Assembly (NCBI RefSeq): GCF_010725725.1
Contig: NZ_AP022599.1
Span: forward strand, 1,240,001-1,304,000
Length of the DNA stretch: 64,000 nt
Origin: Mycolicibacterium pulveris
GTDB taxonomy: Bacteria; Actinomycetota; Actinomycetes; Mycobacteriales; Mycobacteriaceae
Direction: 5' to 3'
This document shows, piece after piece, positions 63,056 to 64,000 of this stretch; position 1 is the stretch's first letter, and every line of letters begins with the position of its first letter. The notes below the pieces were generated by a model, which was given only the letters and a program-made list of their open reading frames with translations, was not told the DNA's origin and ran no database searches. The position numbers and the translations under genes were made by a program.

Positions 63056-63752
63056 ACTCTGCCGTGTCGAAATTGATGACCTTGCCCCGGTTGATCGAGA
63101 CCCAGTCGCGGGCTTGCAGGTACGGGCGGAAGGTTTCGGTGATCGCTTGCTGATCGGCGGGTGTTTTCGGCCGCTGCAGCTCGTAGAGGTGCGGGAACTC
63201 CGTCCACGCGACGACGGCGTCCCACAGCCGCACCGCCGCCTCGCCGACGGGCGGGTCGATGAGCACCGGCCCGAACAGGCACTGCCCGTCGGGGAAGAAC
63301 AGCGTCGGCACGCCGTAGCCGCCGGCGTCGACGACGCGCTGGTGATCGGCCAAGACCTCGTCATTAGTGGTCGGGTCGGCGATAGCCTGGTCCACCAGGC
63401 CGGGATCGAAGCCGAGTTCCGCCAGAAGCGCTCGGGCGACGTCCTTTTCGTGCGGTTTGAGACCTTCGACGTGCAGGGCGCGGGCCGCGCGTTCGTACCA
63501 CGCGTCGACGTCGGCCATCGACTGCCGGCGCAGCAGCGCGCCGATGCGCATCATCGACCATCCGTAGGACCACTCCCGTTCCCAGGGGTGCTTCTTGCCG
63601 TCTTCGCGGTTGATCTCCTCGAGGCTGAAGAAGCGCCAGTTCACCTCGAGGCCGGTGTGATCGCGCACCTCGCGGATCCAGCGCGACGTCTGATACGCGA
63701 ACGGGCACATGATGTCGAAGTGAAAGTCAACGGCGGCAGGGCGATCGGTCAC
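63054..63752 (-). CDS. DsbA-family/mycothiol-dependent nitroreductase-like protein
   Basis: The 232-residue protein has a thioredoxin fold with a helical insert: [20 protein letters not shown] at the active site, [11 protein letters not shown], and the cis-proline loop [13 protein letters not shown]. The active site is Cys16-Pro-Phe-Ala19, so the second cysteine of CxxC is missing. By family (mycothiol-dependent oxidoreductases such as the one I recall as Rv2466c, with CPWC) it would reduce substrates with a single cysteine and mycothiol. ATG 63752 opens [13 protein letters not shown]. No partner gene is adjacent. Confidence 0.85.
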   Translation of the reverse strand: MTDRPAAVDFHFDIMCPFAYQTSRWIREVRDHTGLEVNWRFFSLEEINREDGKKHPWEREWSYGWSMMRIGALLRRQSMADVDAWYERAARALHVEGLKPHEKDVARALLAELGFDPGLVDQAIADPTTNDEVLADHQRVVDAGGYGVPTLFFPDGQCLFGPVLIDPPVGEAAVRLWDAVVAWTEFPHLYELQRPKTPADQQAITETFRPYLQARDWVSINRGKVINFDTAE

Positions 63753-63835
63753 ATCGGGAACCTTAGACTGGCCGGCGCGGGTGGGTCGTCATCTTGCCGG
63801 CTGCTCGTGGCGGGTTGGCCATGACCCGCGGTTCC

Positions 63836-64000
63836 TCATGGTGTGACCCAGCAGTGGAACAGTGGCATGCCCTCCCAGGCACCGCCGCGGGCGACCGCGA
63901 CGACCGCGTGTGGGCGATCGAAGGTGACGTCGACGCGGCGGACGGTGCGTTCGACGAAGTGTGGGGCGCCTGCCGTCATTCCTATGGCTGTGACGGCGGC
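63836..64000 (-). CDS. Hypothetical protein, C-terminal end only
   Basis: The frame is open from the right edge to TGA 63836 and encodes 54 residues: AGAPHFVERTVRRVDVTFDR, then HAVVAVARGGAWEGMPLFHC and WVTP at the end. The beta-strand-like pattern continues out of the window; I recognise no family from this part. It is co-directional with the DsbA-like gene downstream. Confidence 0.6.
   Translation of the reverse strand, partial: AAVTAIGMTAGAPHFVERTVRRVDVTFDRPHAVVAVARGGAWEGMPLFHCWVTP

Overview
The window is high-GC actinobacterial DNA and almost certainly comes from a fast-growing mycobacterium (Mycolicibacterium-like). The evidence is a mycolate-biosynthesis cluster (hadA-hadB-hadC), an antigen 85-type mycolyltransferase, an F420-dependent luciferase-like enzyme, a DosR-box-like site before a tandem universal stress protein, and a gene order (rplA, rplK, nusG, secE, tRNA-Trp, hadCBA, rpmG, tRNA-Met, tRNA-Thr, then a metallo-hydrolase, a crotonase and recC-recB-recD) that I recall from the M. 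tuberculosis Rv0629c-Rv0641 neighbourhood. No phage, IS element or CRISPR array is seen.

Layout. 1-7.7 kb: two tandem minus-strand genes for very large secreted or surface proteins built from cadherin/VCBS-type repeats and beta-propellers; the first runs off the left edge. 7.9-12.75 kb: minus-strand informational and mycolate cluster with three tRNAs. 13-19 kb: plus-strand run (NYN RNase-like, metallo-hydrolase, small membrane protein plus GH25 lysozyme-like protein, DUF2235 protein, crotonase, CorA-type transporter, DUF3060 protein). 19.2-21.2 kb: zinc alcohol dehydrogenase and ZIP transporter on minus. 21.3-30.3 kb: universal stress protein and the recC-recB-recD operon. 30.6-38 kb: isopropylmalate/tartrate-type dehydrogenase, a tightly overlapped amidohydrolase-SRPBCC-sulfatase-membrane protein operon, a YdcF-like protein and an antigen 85 protein. 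38-42.8 kb: a four-gene overlapping operon with a quinol nitric oxide reductase, a membrane protein carrying a four-cysteine ribbon, a slipin and a small membrane protein, then cyanase. 42.8-46.4 kb: a scar region with a decayed SDR, a truncated LuxR regulator and a fragment of the VCBS/propeller family. 46.4-55 kb: prfC, a Pif1-like helicase with a C-terminal BRCT domain, a lipase, hypotheticals and a SWIM protein. 55-60.3 kb: small genes and a possible defence/repair cassette (CxxC protein, NERD-UvrD helicase, frameshifted pRiA4b Orf3-like gene). 60.3-64 kb: serine hydrolase, DUF732 protein, a membrane-anchored hypothetical, a DsbA-like protein and a partial gene.

The strongest leads are: the membrane protein with a WhiB- or IS1182-transposase-like cysteine cluster co-translated with NO reductase; a helicase fused to a degenerate DnaQ-like domain and BRCT; a two-copy 81/82-bp palindromic intergenic element plus several other intergenic stem-loop and tandem-repeat families; a natural Ser at the HadA position I recall as Cys61 in M. 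tuberculosis; and a chimeric junction where a LuxR gene and a VCBS/propeller gene were both cut.
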